Below, one piece after another: positions 1 through 9,147 of a stretch of 64,000 bases of DNA; within the stretch, counting starts at the first letter, position 1; every line of letters begins with the position of its first letter. Source of the stretch: Xylanibacter ruminicola (lineage in GTDB: Bacteria > Bacteroidota > Bacteroidia > Bacteroidales > Bacteroidaceae); NCBI RefSeq assembly GCF_900142525.1, contig NZ_FRBD01000010.1:1-64000 (forward strand), written 5' to 3'. The notes under the pieces were generated by a model, which saw only the letters and a program-made list of their open reading frames with translations, was not told the origin of the DNA and did no database searches. Both the position numbers and the translations under genes were made by a program.

Positions 1-273
1 TGTCTGAGGATCAAAACTGCCATCACGGTCACGAGGTGTCTCTACAGTTACCTCACCATACTGCGTCTGAACAGTTTTAGGCATTTTGCCATTACGACGA
101 TTCCCTGACTCACGGGACCCTTCACTCAAGTGAGCATCCATCTCACCCTCAAGAGCTGCATTCAAAATACGCTCCAACATTGGTGCCAATGCACCATCTT
201 TTCCAAACAACGGCTTGCCTGTACGCAACTGCTCGGCTGCCAGCTTGTAATCAATTTCTTCGTTTGCCATCAT
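1..273 (-). CDS. IS256-family (mutator-type) transposase, N-terminal part, cut by window edge
   Basis: The first 91 codons of a DDE transposase are read from 273 leftwards; the frame is still open at base 1. The visible protein has the usual N-terminal stretch of IS256/MULE-type transposases: a short helix-rich start, then LERILNAALEGEMDAHL, a Gly/Arg-rich GNRRNGK segment and a VTVETPRDRDG segment. These match the conserved start of this family (normally about 400 residues). The catalytic DDE residues lie outside the window, so activity cannot be judged. The start could be the ATG at 273 or the next ATG at 270. The element end must lie between about 281 and 335. Family call is firm, completeness unknown. 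Confidence 0.85.
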   Translation of the reverse strand, partial: MMANEEIDYKLAAEQLRTGKPLFGKDGALAPMLERILNAALEGEMDAHLSEGSRESGNRRNGKMPKTVQTQYGEVTVETPRDRDGSFDPQT

Positions 274-280
274 AAAATAA

Positions 281-334
281 ACGTGTTAAACTACATTTTG
301 TTGTAGCCTGACACAGTTTACTTTACATTCTCTA
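281..334. mobile_element. Probable terminal part of the IS256-type element
   Basis: The stretch between the transposase start and the hairpin at 335 has no gene. It should contain the terminal inverted repeat of the insertion sequence; GACACAGTTTACTTTACA at 309-326 has the look of an IS256-type end. The opposite end is outside the window, so neither the inverted repeat nor the target duplication can be checked here. Confidence 0.4.
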
Positions 335-363
335 AAGTCGGAGAATTAACTAATCTCCGACTT
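335..363 (-). terminator. Hairpin terminator after the 384-1334 gene
   Basis: A perfect 10-bp stem (AAGTCGGAGA with TCTCCGACTT, 335-344 and 354-363) has a 9-nt loop and lies 20 nt past the stop codon of the minus-strand gene. The T-tract is weak, so termination is inferred from position and stem strength. Confidence 0.6.
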
Positions 364-383
364 CATTATTCTGACTATATTAA

Positions 384-1334
384 TTACTTAACTAATTCTA
401 CAGATCTATTCCATTCTTGTTCATTGGCCCCTTCTGGTAACTTTGGCTTTTCATTGGGTTTAGATGGTTCCAGAAGGACGAGGTAATGAACCATTTTAAA
501 TCCCTGGTCTTCGCAAACCACACTACATGGGAAAACACGCTTTCCCTGATTAGGATAATTTGTGTTTGGTATGGTCTTCTTGTTCATGCTAGAAGCGACG
601 ACTTTACCCCATTCAGGGAAGTTGTCCTGAACAAGTTTTGTAAGATACGCATCATTACCTTTTGGTACGGCAGCACCGAATGCATATCGTTTATTTTCTG
701 CCATTCCCTTGTATATATTCAGCAATGCCACCTTCTTCATCTTGAGTATCTCCTCTTGTTTCTTGGCTTTCTGCTCATCGGTGTCGCCCATCGGATTCCA
801 AGTTTTCTCTTCGCCAGTTAGCAGTTTATTTGCAATCTGAATAGCTTCTATCTTAGCTTCAATTAGCCTGTAGGCTTCAGAGTCGTATGTTTTGTCATAA
901 CTATGATATTTCTTATCGGCAAACTCGAAATCAGGTACACCATATGACAAACGCTCAAGAGCCTCTTTGTCTACCATATCAGGAACACCCCACTCGATGG
1001 ATGTTCTCAGTCGATGAATCCAGTATTTCATGTCAGAGTCAATCGCCTTAAAACTTGATGAATAATCCCAGTCTGTCTTTACTCCTTCATTGAAAGAAAC
1101 AAAGAAATTGGTTAGCTCAATTTTCTTTTTGGGGGTTACTGTACTTACGTTTTTTGGGGTGTTTGAACTTGTTTGTGTACTGCTAGTTGTGTTATCGGTT
1201 TTCTTCTCAACCTTGTCTTTAGCAGCTTTCTTCGCCTTATTTAGCAGTCCACCCAACTGGGCGTTTGCCGTAGTCTGCACACCGAATGCTATGACAAAAG
1301 CCATCAACAATCGCATCATAATGTTTTTCTTCAT
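384..1334 (-). CDS. Secreted protein of unknown function with charged N-terminal linker
   Basis: A 316-residue protein with a clear Sec signal peptide (Met-Lys-Lys start, hydrophobic core, Ala-Asn-Ala before Gln at about 25). It continues with a Lys/Ala-rich helix (LGGLLNKAKKAAKDKV) and a low-complexity Thr/Ser linker (about 45-70) before a folded domain. The folded part has no enzyme motif that I recognise. Similar short-helix plus linker starts are common in exported Bacteroidales proteins. It stands alone: its promoter is the TATATTTG box read leftwards at 1457-1464, and a hairpin follows the stop. Its left neighbour is a transposase, so this locus sits at an insertion boundary. Function unknown; export call is good. 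Confidence 0.7.
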   Translation of the reverse strand: MKKNIMMRLLMAFVIAFGVQTTANAQLGGLLNKAKKAAKDKVEKKTDNTTSSTQTSSNTPKNVSTVTPKKKIELTNFFVSFNEGVKTDWDYSSSFKAIDSDMKYWIHRLRTSIEWGVPDMVDKEALERLSYGVPDFEFADKKYHSYDKTYDSEAYRLIEAKIEAIQIANKLLTGEEKTWNPMGDTDEQKAKKQEEILKMKKVALLNIYKGMAENKRYAFGAAVPKGNDAYLTKLVQDNFPEWGKVVASSMNKKTIPNTNYPNQGKRVFPCSVVCEDQGFKMVHYLVLLEPSKPNEKPKLPEGANEQEWNRSVELVK

Positions 1335-1456
1335 AGTCTATAAGTTTTTAGTTCTCTCCAGCTACCACAAGAGCTGTTTATATTAGAAGCGTGGAGCTGA
1401 TATAACGCTTCGTTGTTTCACTACATCTAAGAAAAGAGACTAGCTCTATTCGTTCG

Positions 1457-1464
1457 CAAATATA
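1457..1464 (-). promoter_or_regulatory. -7 box (TATATTTG) for the 384-1334 gene
   Basis: Read on the minus strand this is TATATTTG, matching the Bacteroidota TAnnTTTG -7 consensus. It lies about 120 nt upstream of the ATG at 1334. Confidence 0.5.
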
Positions 1465-1507
1465 GGTAATAATTATGAAACTTACAAGGTTTTATGGAAA
1501 AATGTTG

Positions 1508-1515
1508 TATCTTTG
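1508..1515 (+). promoter_or_regulatory. -7 box (TATCTTTG) for the DEDDh exonuclease gene
   Basis: TATCTTTG followed by GC is a full match to the Bacteroidota -7 consensus, 25 nt before the ATG at 1540. It decides the start: an upstream in-frame TTG at 1513 would sit inside the promoter box. Confidence 0.75.
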
Positions 1516-1539
1516 CGCCAAAAGTATGCAAATAGAATA

Positions 1540-2031
1540 ATGAGAGATTTTGCGGCGATAGACTTTGAGACGGCTAATAACGAGCGGACAAGTGTTTGCT
1601 CTGTGGGTGTGGTGATTGTGCGCGATGGGGAGATAGTGGATAGTTTCTATTCGCTGATTCAACCAGAGCCAAATTACTATACTTATTGGAATACTAAGGT
1701 GCATGGATTAACTAGGCAGGATACTGAGGAGGCTCCTGTGTTTCCTGAGGTTTGGAAACAGATAGAGCCAATGATTGAAGGGTTGCCGCTTGTGGCGCAT
1801 AACAAATCGTTTGATGAGAGTTGTCTCAAAGCTGTGTTCCGTTGCTACCAGATGGATTATCCGGATTATAAGTTCTATTGTACCTGTGTGGCATCGCGAA
1901 GGGCTTTTCCTCAATTGCCAAACCATCAGTTGCATACTGTATCAGAATACTGCGGTTATCACTTAGAAAACCACCATCATGCCTTATCTGATGCAGAAGC
2001 TTGCGCGGTAATAGCAATGGAAATATTATAA
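1540..2031 (+). CDS. DnaQ-like 3'-5' exonuclease (DEDDh family)
   Basis: A 163-residue protein made of one exonuclease fold. ExoI is AAIDFETAN near residue 4 (the catalytic Asp and Glu of DxE), ExoII is VAHNKSFD near 88, and ExoIII is HHALSDAEA near the C-terminus, giving the His and Asp of the DEDDh set. The VHGLT motif between ExoI and ExoII is typical of the DNA polymerase III epsilon / RNase T group. All four metal or catalytic positions are present. It lacks polymerase, BRCT or GIY-YIG additions, so it may be a free-standing proofreading or nucleic-acid trimming enzyme; the substrate cannot be told. Start chosen at 1540 because the promoter covers the upstream TTG. Confidence 0.85.
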   Translation: MRDFAAIDFETANNERTSVCSVGVVIVRDGEIVDSFYSLIQPEPNYYTYWNTKVHGLTRQDTEEAPVFPEVWKQIEPMIEGLPLVAHNKSFDESCLKAVFRCYQMDYPDYKFYCTCVASRRAFPQLPNHQLHTVSEYCGYHLENHHHALSDAEACAVIAMEIL

Positions 2032-2035
2032 AATA

Positions 2036-2068
2036 AGCCGCAACCCTCGTAAGGATTGCGGCTCTTTT
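2036..2068. terminator. Bidirectional hairpin terminator between convergent genes
   Basis: An 8-bp G/C-rich stem (AGCCGCAA with TTGCGGCT, 2036-2043 and 2056-2063) is followed by a T-run on the plus strand, with A/T-rich flank on the other side. It separates the convergent exonuclease and isomerase genes. Confidence 0.8.
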
Positions 2069-2087
2069 ATTGAGATGATTTTTCGAC

Positions 2088-3584
2088 TTATGCGAATGGA
2101 TTCTCTGTTGGGTAGTAATCACCCTTAGGGAAGTTGTAGTCAATCTCCTCAACGGGGATACCCATGTACTTGAGAACCTCCCAGAGATACTTACCCTGAT
2201 GGCCGAACATAACGGCGCAGTGGTGTGGGTAGTGCTTCTCGATGAGGACGTGACGATAGAAGCGGCTCATGTTCTTGATACCGAAGATACCGATAGAACC
2301 GAATGAACGTGTAGCTACAGGAATAACCTCGCCCTGAGCGATGTAAGCGCGGAGCTTGGTGTCGGCAGTAGACTGCAGACGATAAACTGTAGCCAGACCT
2401 GGCTGGATGTCACCCTCGAGGGTACCGTTGGTAACCTCAACAGGCAGAGCGCGAGCCATGATACGCTGGAAGCACATCTGGCAGTTGCAAACCTTGCTTG
2501 AAGCGGTGTTACCACAGTGGAAGCCCATGAAGATTTCCTTGTCTGTGTAGGTATCGCAGGCAAACTTCTTGCCCTTGATGCTCTCCTCGTACATATCGTT
2601 AGGAACGGTGTTGTTGATGTCGAGCAGTGTAACAGCATCCTCAGAGATACATGTTCCGATGTACTCAGAAAGTGCACCATAGATATCAACCTCGCAAGCT
2701 ACGGGGATACCACGGCTGGTGAGACGGCTGTTAACGTAGCAAGGTACGAAACCAAACATGGTCTGGAATGCAGGCCAGCACTTGTTAGCCATAGCAACGA
2801 ACTGACGTGAGCCCTTGTGAGCCTCGATCCAGTCTGTCAGAGTGAGCTCATACTGAGCCAGCTTAGGCAGAACGTGAGGAATCTTGTTACCAGTACCAAG
2901 CTCAGCAGCCATATCCTTAACTACATCGTCGATACGTGGGTCGCCCTGGTGCTTCTGGAAAGCCTCGAGCAGATCGAGCTCTGAGTTCTCCTCGATCTCA
3001 ACGTCGAGATCATAGAGAGCACGGATAGGAGCGTTACATGCGAGGAAGTTATTTGGACGAGGACCGAAGCTGATGATCTTCAGGTTCTGCAGACCTACGA
3101 TAGCACGTGCGATAGGCAGGAACTCGTGAATCATCTCAGCGCACTGAGCTGCATCACCTACTGGCTCCTCAGGAATATATGCACGAGTCTTGCGCAGAGA
3201 CAGAGCCTGGCTAGCATTCAGCATTCCGCAGTAAGCATCACCACGACCATCAATCAGGTCGTTCTGTGTCTCCTCAGCTGCAGCGCAGAACATGGTTGGG
3301 CCCTGGAACCAATCAGCAATCATGGTCTCAGAGATCTCAGGACCGAAGTTACCCAGATATACGCACAGTGCGTTACATCCAGCCTTCTGTACATCAGCAA
3401 GAGCCTGCTGAGCGTGAATCTCACTCTCAACGATACAGATAGGACACTCGTAGATACCGTCCTTACCGAACTTCTTCTCATACGCGGCGATAACGGCCTT
3501 ACGACGGTTTACTGCCAATGACTCAGGAAAACAGTCGCGAGATACAGCGACGATTCCAATCTTAATTTTAGGTACGTTGTTCAT
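2088..3584 (-). CDS. L-fucose/L-arabinose isomerase family protein
   Basis: A 498-residue protein of the fucose/arabinose isomerase superfamily, which interconverts aldose and ketose sugars using a divalent metal. The N-terminal part has the Rossmann-like NCALCVYLGNFGPE region. The C-terminal half carries the expected metal-binding acids, Glu in CEVDIYGA and Asp in LLDINN, and the conserved FHCGNT and FGHQGK segments. Length fits the Bacteroidales members, shorter than E. coli FucI (591). An upstream in-frame start at 3680 was rejected because a strong -7 box at 3628-3635 lies inside it; the ATG at 3584 follows that box. Codon use is typical of a highly expressed gene. No sugar kinase or transporter is next to it, so the sugar substrate is open. 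Confidence 0.85.
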   Translation of the reverse strand: MNNVPKIKIGIVAVSRDCFPESLAVNRRKAVIAAYEKKFGKDGIYECPICIVESEIHAQQALADVQKAGCNALCVYLGNFGPEISETMIADWFQGPTMFCAAAEETQNDLIDGRGDAYCGMLNASQALSLRKTRAYIPEEPVGDAAQCAEMIHEFLPIARAIVGLQNLKIISFGPRPNNFLACNAPIRALYDLDVEIEENSELDLLEAFQKHQGDPRIDDVVKDMAAELGTGNKIPHVLPKLAQYELTLTDWIEAHKGSRQFVAMANKCWPAFQTMFGFVPCYVNSRLTSRGIPVACEVDIYGALSEYIGTCISEDAVTLLDINNTVPNDMYEESIKGKKFACDTYTDKEIFMGFHCGNTASSKVCNCQMCFQRIMARALPVEVTNGTLEGDIQPGLATVYRLQSTADTKLRAYIAQGEVIPVATRSFGSIGIFGIKNMSRFYRHVLIEKHYPHHCAVMFGHQGKYLWEVLKYMGIPVEEIDYNFPKGDYYPTENPFA

Positions 3585-3627
3585 ATTTAAAAAGAGTTTA
3601 TAAAGTAATGAATTTCGTTTCAAGCCA

Positions 3628-3635
3628 CAAAGATA
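3628..3635 (-). promoter_or_regulatory. -7 box (TATCTTTG) for the isomerase gene
   Basis: Minus-strand TATATCTTTG precedes the ATG at 3584 by about 44 nt and rules out the longer reading frame. Confidence 0.75.
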
Positions 3636-3709
3636 TAAATTTATCTGCAATAAACCTAAATTATTTAGGAAAAATAACACACCTTGTTACATTTCTCGTA
3701 TATTTTTGT

Positions 3710-3717
3710 TACCTTTG
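3710..3717 (+). promoter_or_regulatory. -7 box (TACCTTTG) for the DUF3667-type gene
   Basis: TACCTTTGC at 3710 with TTG at 3684-3686 is a full Bacteroidota promoter. It lies only 9 nt before the ATG at 3726, so the leader is very short. Confidence 0.75.
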
Positions 3718-3725
3718 CAGACGTT

Positions 3726-4709
3726 ATGGAGCAATTAAAAGAGAAATACGAGCAATTTAAGGCGTGGCAGATAAAGCCTCATGAGGTTGGCCAGCTAACG
3801 GCTGATAAGCACGAATGTGCCACTTGTCACACAGAATATCATGGAAACTATTGCCCCCGATGCGGACAGAAGTCAACAGTAGGCCGCTACTCGTTCAAGA
3901 CGGCATTCCTTACGTTCCTGGATGTATGGGGACTAGGTAATCGAGGTATGTTCCGTACTATTCGCGACTTGCTGTTCCGTCCTGGATATATGATCCGCGA
4001 TTATCTGAGTGGCATGCAGATGGCGTATTTCCCTCCTTTCAAGATGTTCTTCCTGGTAATTACATTATATGTTTTAGTAAATTCTGGTTTCAACATCAGA
4101 TTACAGAATAATATTAACAAGGAAGATGTGGTAAATGGGTTAAACGAGTCGTTTAAAATAGGTAATGATGAAAATACTGATACAAAAGCATTTACTGAAT
4201 CAACTATCAATGACACAATAAGTTTTAACGGAAAACCCATTGCTATCAGTAAAGATAAAAATAGTAAAAAATTAAATATCAATCATAAAGAATTTGACTT
4301 ACAAGTATATGAATACACTAAGATTCTTTTAAACTGGGTTAAAGACCATCAAACTGTATCAGAGTTACTATTAATAGCAGTATTATCACTACCAATGTAT
4401 CGCTTCTTCAGGCATAATAAAATGATACCTGATTTGCGATATTCTGAGTTCTTTGTATCGATGGTTTACGTTACAAATTTGATGACAATTATTCAGATAA
4501 TTGGAAAATTCTTCCTGCCTGAAAATGGTTCAGTTGATTTTTGGGCATATGTATATAGTATCATAGCATTAAAACAGCTATATGGTTACAGCTTTAAGCG
4601 AACACTATTTAAGGTTATCGGAGCATTTTTAGTGGTTAGTTCTGTAGCCATAGCTATTATTGCTATCATTGGTGTTTTGAGCTATTTATACATTGAATAT
4701 ATACTATAG
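3726..4709 (+). CDS. DUF3667-type zinc-ribbon membrane protein
   Basis: A 327-residue integral membrane protein. Residues about 27-45 form a zinc ribbon (CATCH then CPRCGQ, two Cys pairs) typical of DUF3667. After a conserved segment (FLDVWGLGNRGMFRTI, then LLFRPG) come about five hydrophobic segments: one near 100-120, one after a hydrophilic loop of some 80 residues, and three toward the C-terminus. The family is common in Bacteroidota and has no established function; the ribbon likely faces the cytosol. The start at 3726 is set by the promoter just upstream. It appears to be transcribed alone, with leuS starting from its own promoter. Confidence 0.8.
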   Translation: MEQLKEKYEQFKAWQIKPHEVGQLTADKHECATCHTEYHGNYCPRCGQKSTVGRYSFKTAFLTFLDVWGLGNRGMFRTIRDLLFRPGYMIRDYLSGMQMAYFPPFKMFFLVITLYVLVNSGFNIRLQNNINKEDVVNGLNESFKIGNDENTDTKAFTESTINDTISFNGKPIAISKDKNSKKLNINHKEFDLQVYEYTKILLNWVKDHQTVSELLLIAVLSLPMYRFFRHNKMIPDLRYSEFFVSMVYVTNLMTIIQIIGKFFLPENGSVDFWAYVYSIIALKQLYGYSFKRTLFKVIGAFLVVSSVAIAIIAIIGVLSYLYIEYIL

Positions 4710-4731
4710 TATATAATTTTTGGGCTTTTCA

Positions 4732-4763
4732 TTTGGTGTTTTCCCTACCTTTTTGTATCTTTG
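4732..4763 (+). promoter_or_regulatory. Promoter of the leuS operon
   Basis: TTTG at 4732-4735 and TATCTTTG at 4756-4763 are spaced by 20 bp, a full match to the Bacteroidota sigma-ABfr type consensus. The ATG of leuS follows at 4810. Confidence 0.8.
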
Positions 4764-4809
4764 CACCCGCATTTATAATGTACGGAAACAATAAAATAAC
4801 AAAGATACA

Positions 4810-7629
4810 ATGGATTACAATTTCAGAGACATCGAACAGAAATGGCAAAAGCGATGGGTTGAGAATGGAACCTACCGCGTTGTAGAGGACAAGAACAAGA
4901 AGAAATTCTATGTGCTCAACATGTTCCCTTATCCATCAGGAGCAGGTCTGCACGTAGGTCACCCACTTGGCTATATCGCCAGTGATATCTACGCCCGCTT
5001 CAAGCGTCAGCAGGGCTACAATGTGCTGAACCCAATGGGATACGATGCTTACGGACTTCCCGCTGAGCAGTATGCTATCCAGACAGGTCAGCACCCAGAA
5101 AAGACAACTGTTGAGAACATCAACCGTTATCGCAGTCAGCTGGATAAGATTGGATTCTGCTTCGACTGGGAGCGTGAGGTTCGTACCTGCGATCCTATCT
5201 ACTACAAGTGGACACAGTGGGCATTCCAGCGTATGTTCAAGAGCTATTTCTCTACTTCATCGCACAAGGCTCAGCCAACTATCAAACTGATTGAGCACTT
5301 CGAGCTGATGGGTACTGAAGATTGTCATGCTCTTGGTACTGAGGAGTTGCACTTTACAGCTGCCGACTGGGCCAGCTTCTCTGAGAAGAAGAAGCAGGAG
5401 GTACTGATGAACTATCGTATTGCCTACCTGGCTGACACCATGGTTAACTGGTGTCCAAAGCTGGGTACCGTTTTGGCTAACGATGAGGTTGTGGATGGCG
5501 TATCAGTTCGTGGTGGCTATCCAGTAGTTCAGAAGAAGATGCGCCAGTGGTGTCTTCGTGTATCAGCCTACGCCCAGCGTCTGCTTGATGGTCTGGAGGA
5601 TATCGACTGGACTGACTCGCTGAAGGAGACTCAGCGTAACTGGATTGGTCGTTCAGAGGGTACTGAGGTAGAGTTCAACGTAGCTGATTCAGACAAGCAC
5701 TTCACTATCTTTACCACTCGTGCTGATACCATGTTTGGTGTTACCTTCATGGTGCTAGCTCCTGAGAGCGACCTGGTAGCAGAGCTTACTACACCTGACC
5801 AGAAGGAAGAAGTAGAGAAATATCTGGACTACGTAAAGAAGCGTACAGAGCGCGATCGCCAGATGGACCACAAGGTAACAGGTGTATTCTCTGGAAGCTA
5901 CGCTATCAATCCATTTACTGACGAAAAAATCCCCATCTGGATTGCAGAATATGTATTGGCTGGTTATGGTACTGGTGCCATTATGGCTGTACCAGCTCAC
6001 GATAGTCGTGACTATGCCTTCGCTAAGCACTTCAACCTGCCTATCATCCCACTGATTGAGGGTGCTGACGTATCAGAGGAGAGCTACGATGCCAAGGAGG
6101 GTATTGTTTGCAACTCTTCATCAGCTAAGTTCTCATTGAACGGACTTACCGTTAAGGAGGCTATTGCAGCTACCAAGAAATATGTAACTGAGCAGGGACT
6201 CGGACGCGTAAAGGTAAACTACCGTCTGCGCGATGCTATCTTCTCACGTCAGCGTTACTGGGGTGAGCCATTCCCTGTTTACTACAAGGACGACATGCCT
6301 TATATGATTCCAAAGGAGTGTCTGCCTCTGGAGCTTCCTGAGATTGACGAGTACAAGCCAACAGAAACAGGTGAACCACCATTGGGCCGTGCTAAGATGT
6401 GGGCTTGGGATACCAAGACAGACAAGGTTGTATCGAAGGATGAGATTGACAATAAAACCGTATTCCCACTCGAACTGAATACCATGCCTGGTTTCGCTGG
6501 ATCTTCAGCATACTATCTGCGCTATATGGATCCAAAGAACGAGAAAGCGCTTGTTAATAAGGATGTTGATGAATACTGGCGTAACGTAGACCTTTATGTA
6601 GGAGGTACTGAGCACGCTACTGGTCACCTGATTTACAGCCGCTTCTGGAACAAGTTCCTCTTCGATTCAGGTTACAGCTGCGAGGACGAGCCATTCAAGA
6701 AGCTGGTTAACCAGGGTATGATTCAGGGTCGTTCAAACTTTGTATATCGTATCGAGGATGAGGGCGCTGACAAGGGTAAGTTCGTAAGCTTCGGACTGAA
6801 GGATCAGTACACAGTTACTCCTATCCACGTAGATGTAAACATCGTATCAGCTGATGTACTCGACATCGAGGCTTTCAAGGCTTGGCGCCCAGACTACCAG
6901 AATGCAGAGTTCATTCTGGAGAATGGTCAGTACAAGTGCGGTTGGGCTATCGAGAAGATGTCGAAGTCGATGTTCAACGTGGTTAACCCAGATATGATTG
7001 TTGAGAAGTATGGTGCCGACACACTGCGTCTCTACGAGATGTTCCTGGGTCCTGTTGAACAGAGTAAGCCTTGGGATACCAACGGTATCGACGGTTGCCA
7101 CCGCTTCCTGAAGAAGTTCTGGAACCTCTTCCAGAATGGATTTGATGAGGGCGAGGCTACTGCAGAGAACCTGAAGAGCGTACATAAGCTCATCAAGAAG
7201 GTATCTGCTGATATCGAGGCATTCAGCTATAACACCTCTATCTCTGCCTTCATGATCTGCGTGAACGAACTCTCGCAGCAGAAGTGCAAGAACAAGGAGA
7301 TGCTGAAGACACTCGTCATCCTGATTGCTCCATTTGCTCCACATATCGCTGAGGAACTTTGGGAGATGCTGGGCGAACAGAGTAGTGTATGCGACTCTAA
7401 GTGGCCAGCATGGAATGAAGAGTATCTCAAAGAGAGTTCAGTTAAACTGGGTATCGCCTTCAATGGTAAAACCCGCTTTGACATGGAGTTCCCTGCAGAC
7501 GCTGACAATAAGACCATCGAGGAGGCTGTACTTGCTAACGAGAAGGCACAGAAATATCTCGAAGGTTTCCAGATAGCAAAGGTTATCATCGTCCCTAAGC
7601 GTATGGTGAACATTGTTCTGAAGAAGTAA
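4810..7629 (+). CDS. leuS: Leucine-tRNA ligase
   Basis: Charges tRNA-Leu with leucine in the cytosol. The 939-residue protein is a complete class I synthetase. The HIGH-type motif is HVGH at residues 48-51 inside [16 protein letters not shown]. The large CP1 editing domain occupies the middle ([18 protein letters not shown] and [15 protein letters not shown] are its conserved pieces). KMSKS is present as KMSKSMFN at about 716, followed by the anticodon-binding helices and a short C-terminal domain. Length is usual for Bacteroidota LeuRS. It is first in an operon: its TAA overlaps the ATG of the next gene by one base. Confidence 0.97.
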   Translation: MDYNFRDIEQKWQKRWVENGTYRVVEDKNKKKFYVLNMFPYPSGAGLHVGHPLGYIASDIYARFKRQQGYNVLNPMGYDAYGLPAEQYAIQTGQHPEKTTVENINRYRSQLDKIGFCFDWEREVRTCDPIYYKWTQWAFQRMFKSYFSTSSHKAQPTIKLIEHFELMGTEDCHALGTEELHFTAADWASFSEKKKQEVLMNYRIAYLADTMVNWCPKLGTVLANDEVVDGVSVRGGYPVVQKKMRQWCLRVSAYAQRLLDGLEDIDWTDSLKETQRNWIGRSEGTEVEFNVADSDKHFTIFTTRADTMFGVTFMVLAPESDLVAELTTPDQKEEVEKYLDYVKKRTERDRQMDHKVTGVFSGSYAINPFTDEKIPIWIAEYVLAGYGTGAIMAVPAHDSRDYAFAKHFNLPIIPLIEGADVSEESYDAKEGIVCNSSSAKFSLNGLTVKEAIAATKKYVTEQGLGRVKVNYRLRDAIFSRQRYWGEPFPVYYKDDMPYMIPKECLPLELPEIDEYKPTETGEPPLGRAKMWAWDTKTDKVVSKDEIDNKTVFPLELNTMPGFAGSSAYYLRYMDPKNEKALVNKDVDEYWRNVDLYVGGTEHATGHLIYSRFWNKFLFDSGYSCEDEPFKKLVNQGMIQGRSNFVYRIEDEGADKGKFVSFGLKDQYTVTPIHVDVNIVSADVLDIEAFKAWRPDYQNAEFILENGQYKCGWAIEKMSKSMFNVVNPDMIVEKYGADTLRLYEMFLGPVEQSKPWDTNGIDGCHRFLKKFWNLFQNGFDEGEATAENLKSVHKLIKKVSADIEAFSYNTSISAFMICVNELSQQKCKNKEMLKTLVILIAPFAPHIAEELWEMLGEQSSVCDSKWPAWNEEYLKESSVKLGIAFNGKTRFDMEFPADADNKTIEEAVLANEKAQKYLEGFQIAKVIIVPKRMVNIVLKK

Positions 7630-9146
7630 TGACTATCGATCACAAATTGATTTTGAATGAGGTCAAGGACTACCTATTTATAACCCTTGGCCTTCTTCTC
7701 TATACCATCTCCTTTACAGTATTTCTGATGCCATATCAGATTGTAGCAGGAGGTGTTACTGGTTTATCAGCTATCATCTACTATGCTACAGGTTTCCACA
7801 TTGAGAATACCTATATCATCATCAATGGCATTCTATTGGTAGTAGCGCTGAAGATATTAGGCTTTAAGTTCCTGATGAAAACAATCTTCGCCATCTTCAC
7901 GCTATACTTTATGCTGAAGTTTGCCCAAGATATTCTACCCAAACAGGATAATGGACTACCATTTAAACTGATGGGCGAAGGGCAGGACTTTATGTCGATG
8001 ATTATAGGATGTGTGATAACTGGTATCGCCTTGGCAACAGTGTTTCTGAACAACGGTTCAACAGGAGGTACTGATATCATCGCAGCATCAGTAAACAAGT
8101 ATCATAACATCTCGTTAGGTTCAGTACTTATTGCTGCTGATTTCTGTATCATTGGCTCGTGTATGTTCTTCCCACAGTTTGGTACTTACATCGAACGAGC
8201 ACATAAGGTGATGTTTGGATTCTGTGTGATGGCGATGGAGAACTATGTACTGGATTATGTGATGAATGCTCGCAGACAATCGGTACAGTTCTTTATCTTC
8301 TCGCGTAAATGGCAAGAGATAGCCAATGCCATTGGAACCCAGATGGGACATGGAGTAACCATACTTGATGGACATGGATGGTATACTGGTAAGGAGATGA
8401 AAGTGCTCTGTATCCTAGCCAAGAAGAACGAGAGCGTAAACATGTTCCGACTTATCAAGATGATTGATCCAAACGCCTTTGTATCGCAGTCGAGCGTTAT
8501 TGGTGTTTATGGCGAAGGTTTTGATGAGATGAAGGTGAAAGTCAAGAAAGTCGAAGAAAAGAAAAAAATGAAAATAGTATTTGCTACCAACAACCTGAAT
8601 AAGCTTACTGAGGTAAGAAAGATTCTTGGTAACAGATTCCAGGTAATGTCGCTTTCAGAGATAGGTTGCAATGACGATATCCCAGAGAAAGGACAAACAC
8701 TAAAAGACAATGCGCTGATAAAAGCACAGTGGATATACGATAAGTATCACGTAAACTGCTTTGCTGATGATACAGGTCTTGAGGTGGAAGCCCTTGGTGG
8801 TGCACCTGGAGTTTATAGTGCCAGATATGCTGGTGGACAGGGACATGACTCTGAAGCTAATATGAAAAAACTGCTTTCAGAACTTGAAAACAAAGACAAT
8901 CGCAAAGCTCGATTCCGTACCGTTATCGCACTAATTATCGATGGTAAAGTAACCACCTTTGATGGTATCGTAAATGGTAGCATCATTCATGAGAAGCGAG
9001 GTGGTGAAGGATTCGGTTATGATCCTATCTTTATGCCAGATGGATATAATAAGACGTTTGCTGAGCTTGGCGTAGATATCAAGAATCGGATTAGTCATAG
9101 AGCTAAAGCAGTTGAAAAACTTGCTGATTATCTATTAAAAAAATAG
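7629..9146 (+). CDS. In-frame fusion of YitT-type membrane protein and RdgB/HAM1 nucleotide diphosphatase
   Basis: One 505-residue reading frame joins two normally separate proteins. Residues 1-313 are a YitT-family membrane protein: five to six hydrophobic segments, the family motif [11 protein letters not shown], and a cytosolic DUF2179-like domain ([15 protein letters not shown]). Residues 314-505 are a full inosine/xanthosine triphosphate pyrophosphatase, which removes non-canonical purine nucleotides: [31 protein letters not shown] and ISHRAKA are all intact. The junction is a Lys-rich tail (VEEKKKMKI) with seven A's just before the ATG at 8568, which also has a purine-rich leader. It may therefore be made as a fusion, as two proteins by internal initiation, or be an indel. 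Cotranscribed with leuS and the porZ-like gene. Confidence 0.85.
   Translation: MTIDHKLILNEVKDYLFITLGLLLYTISFTVFLMPYQIVAGGVTGLSAIIYYATGFHIENTYIIINGILLVVALKILGFKFLMKTIFAIFTLYFMLKFAQDILPKQDNGLPFKLMGEGQDFMSMIIGCVITGIALATVFLNNGSTGGTDIIAASVNKYHNISLGSVLIAADFCIIGSCMFFPQFGTYIERAHKVMFGFCVMAMENYVLDYVMNARRQSVQFFIFSRKWQEIANAIGTQMGHGVTILDGHGWYTGKEMKVLCILAKKNESVNMFRLIKMIDPNAFVSQSSVIGVYGEGFDEMKVKVKKVEEKKKMKIVFATNNLNKLTEVRKILGNRFQVMSLSEIGCNDDIPEKGQTLKDNALIKAQWIYDKYHVNCFADDTGLEVEALGGAPGVYSARYAGGQGHDSEANMKKLLSELENKDNRKARFRTVIALIIDGKVTTFDGIVNGSIIHEKRGGEGFGYDPIFMPDGYNKTFAELGVDIKNRISHRAKAVEKLADYLLKK
8568..9146 (+). other. rdgB: Possible internally initiated RdgB (non-canonical purine NTP diphosphatase)
   Basis: The ATG at 8568 is where free-standing RdgB proteins of Bacteroidota begin (MKIVFATNN) and gives a 192-residue protein of normal family length. 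A purine-rich stretch precedes it. This is an alternative product of the fused frame listed above, not a separate locus. Confidence 0.5.
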
Positions 9147-9147
9147 T

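Noticed and set aside
3585-3680. Longer N-terminus of the isomerase
   Set aside because: The -7 box at 3628-3635 lies within it, so the extension would not be transcribed.
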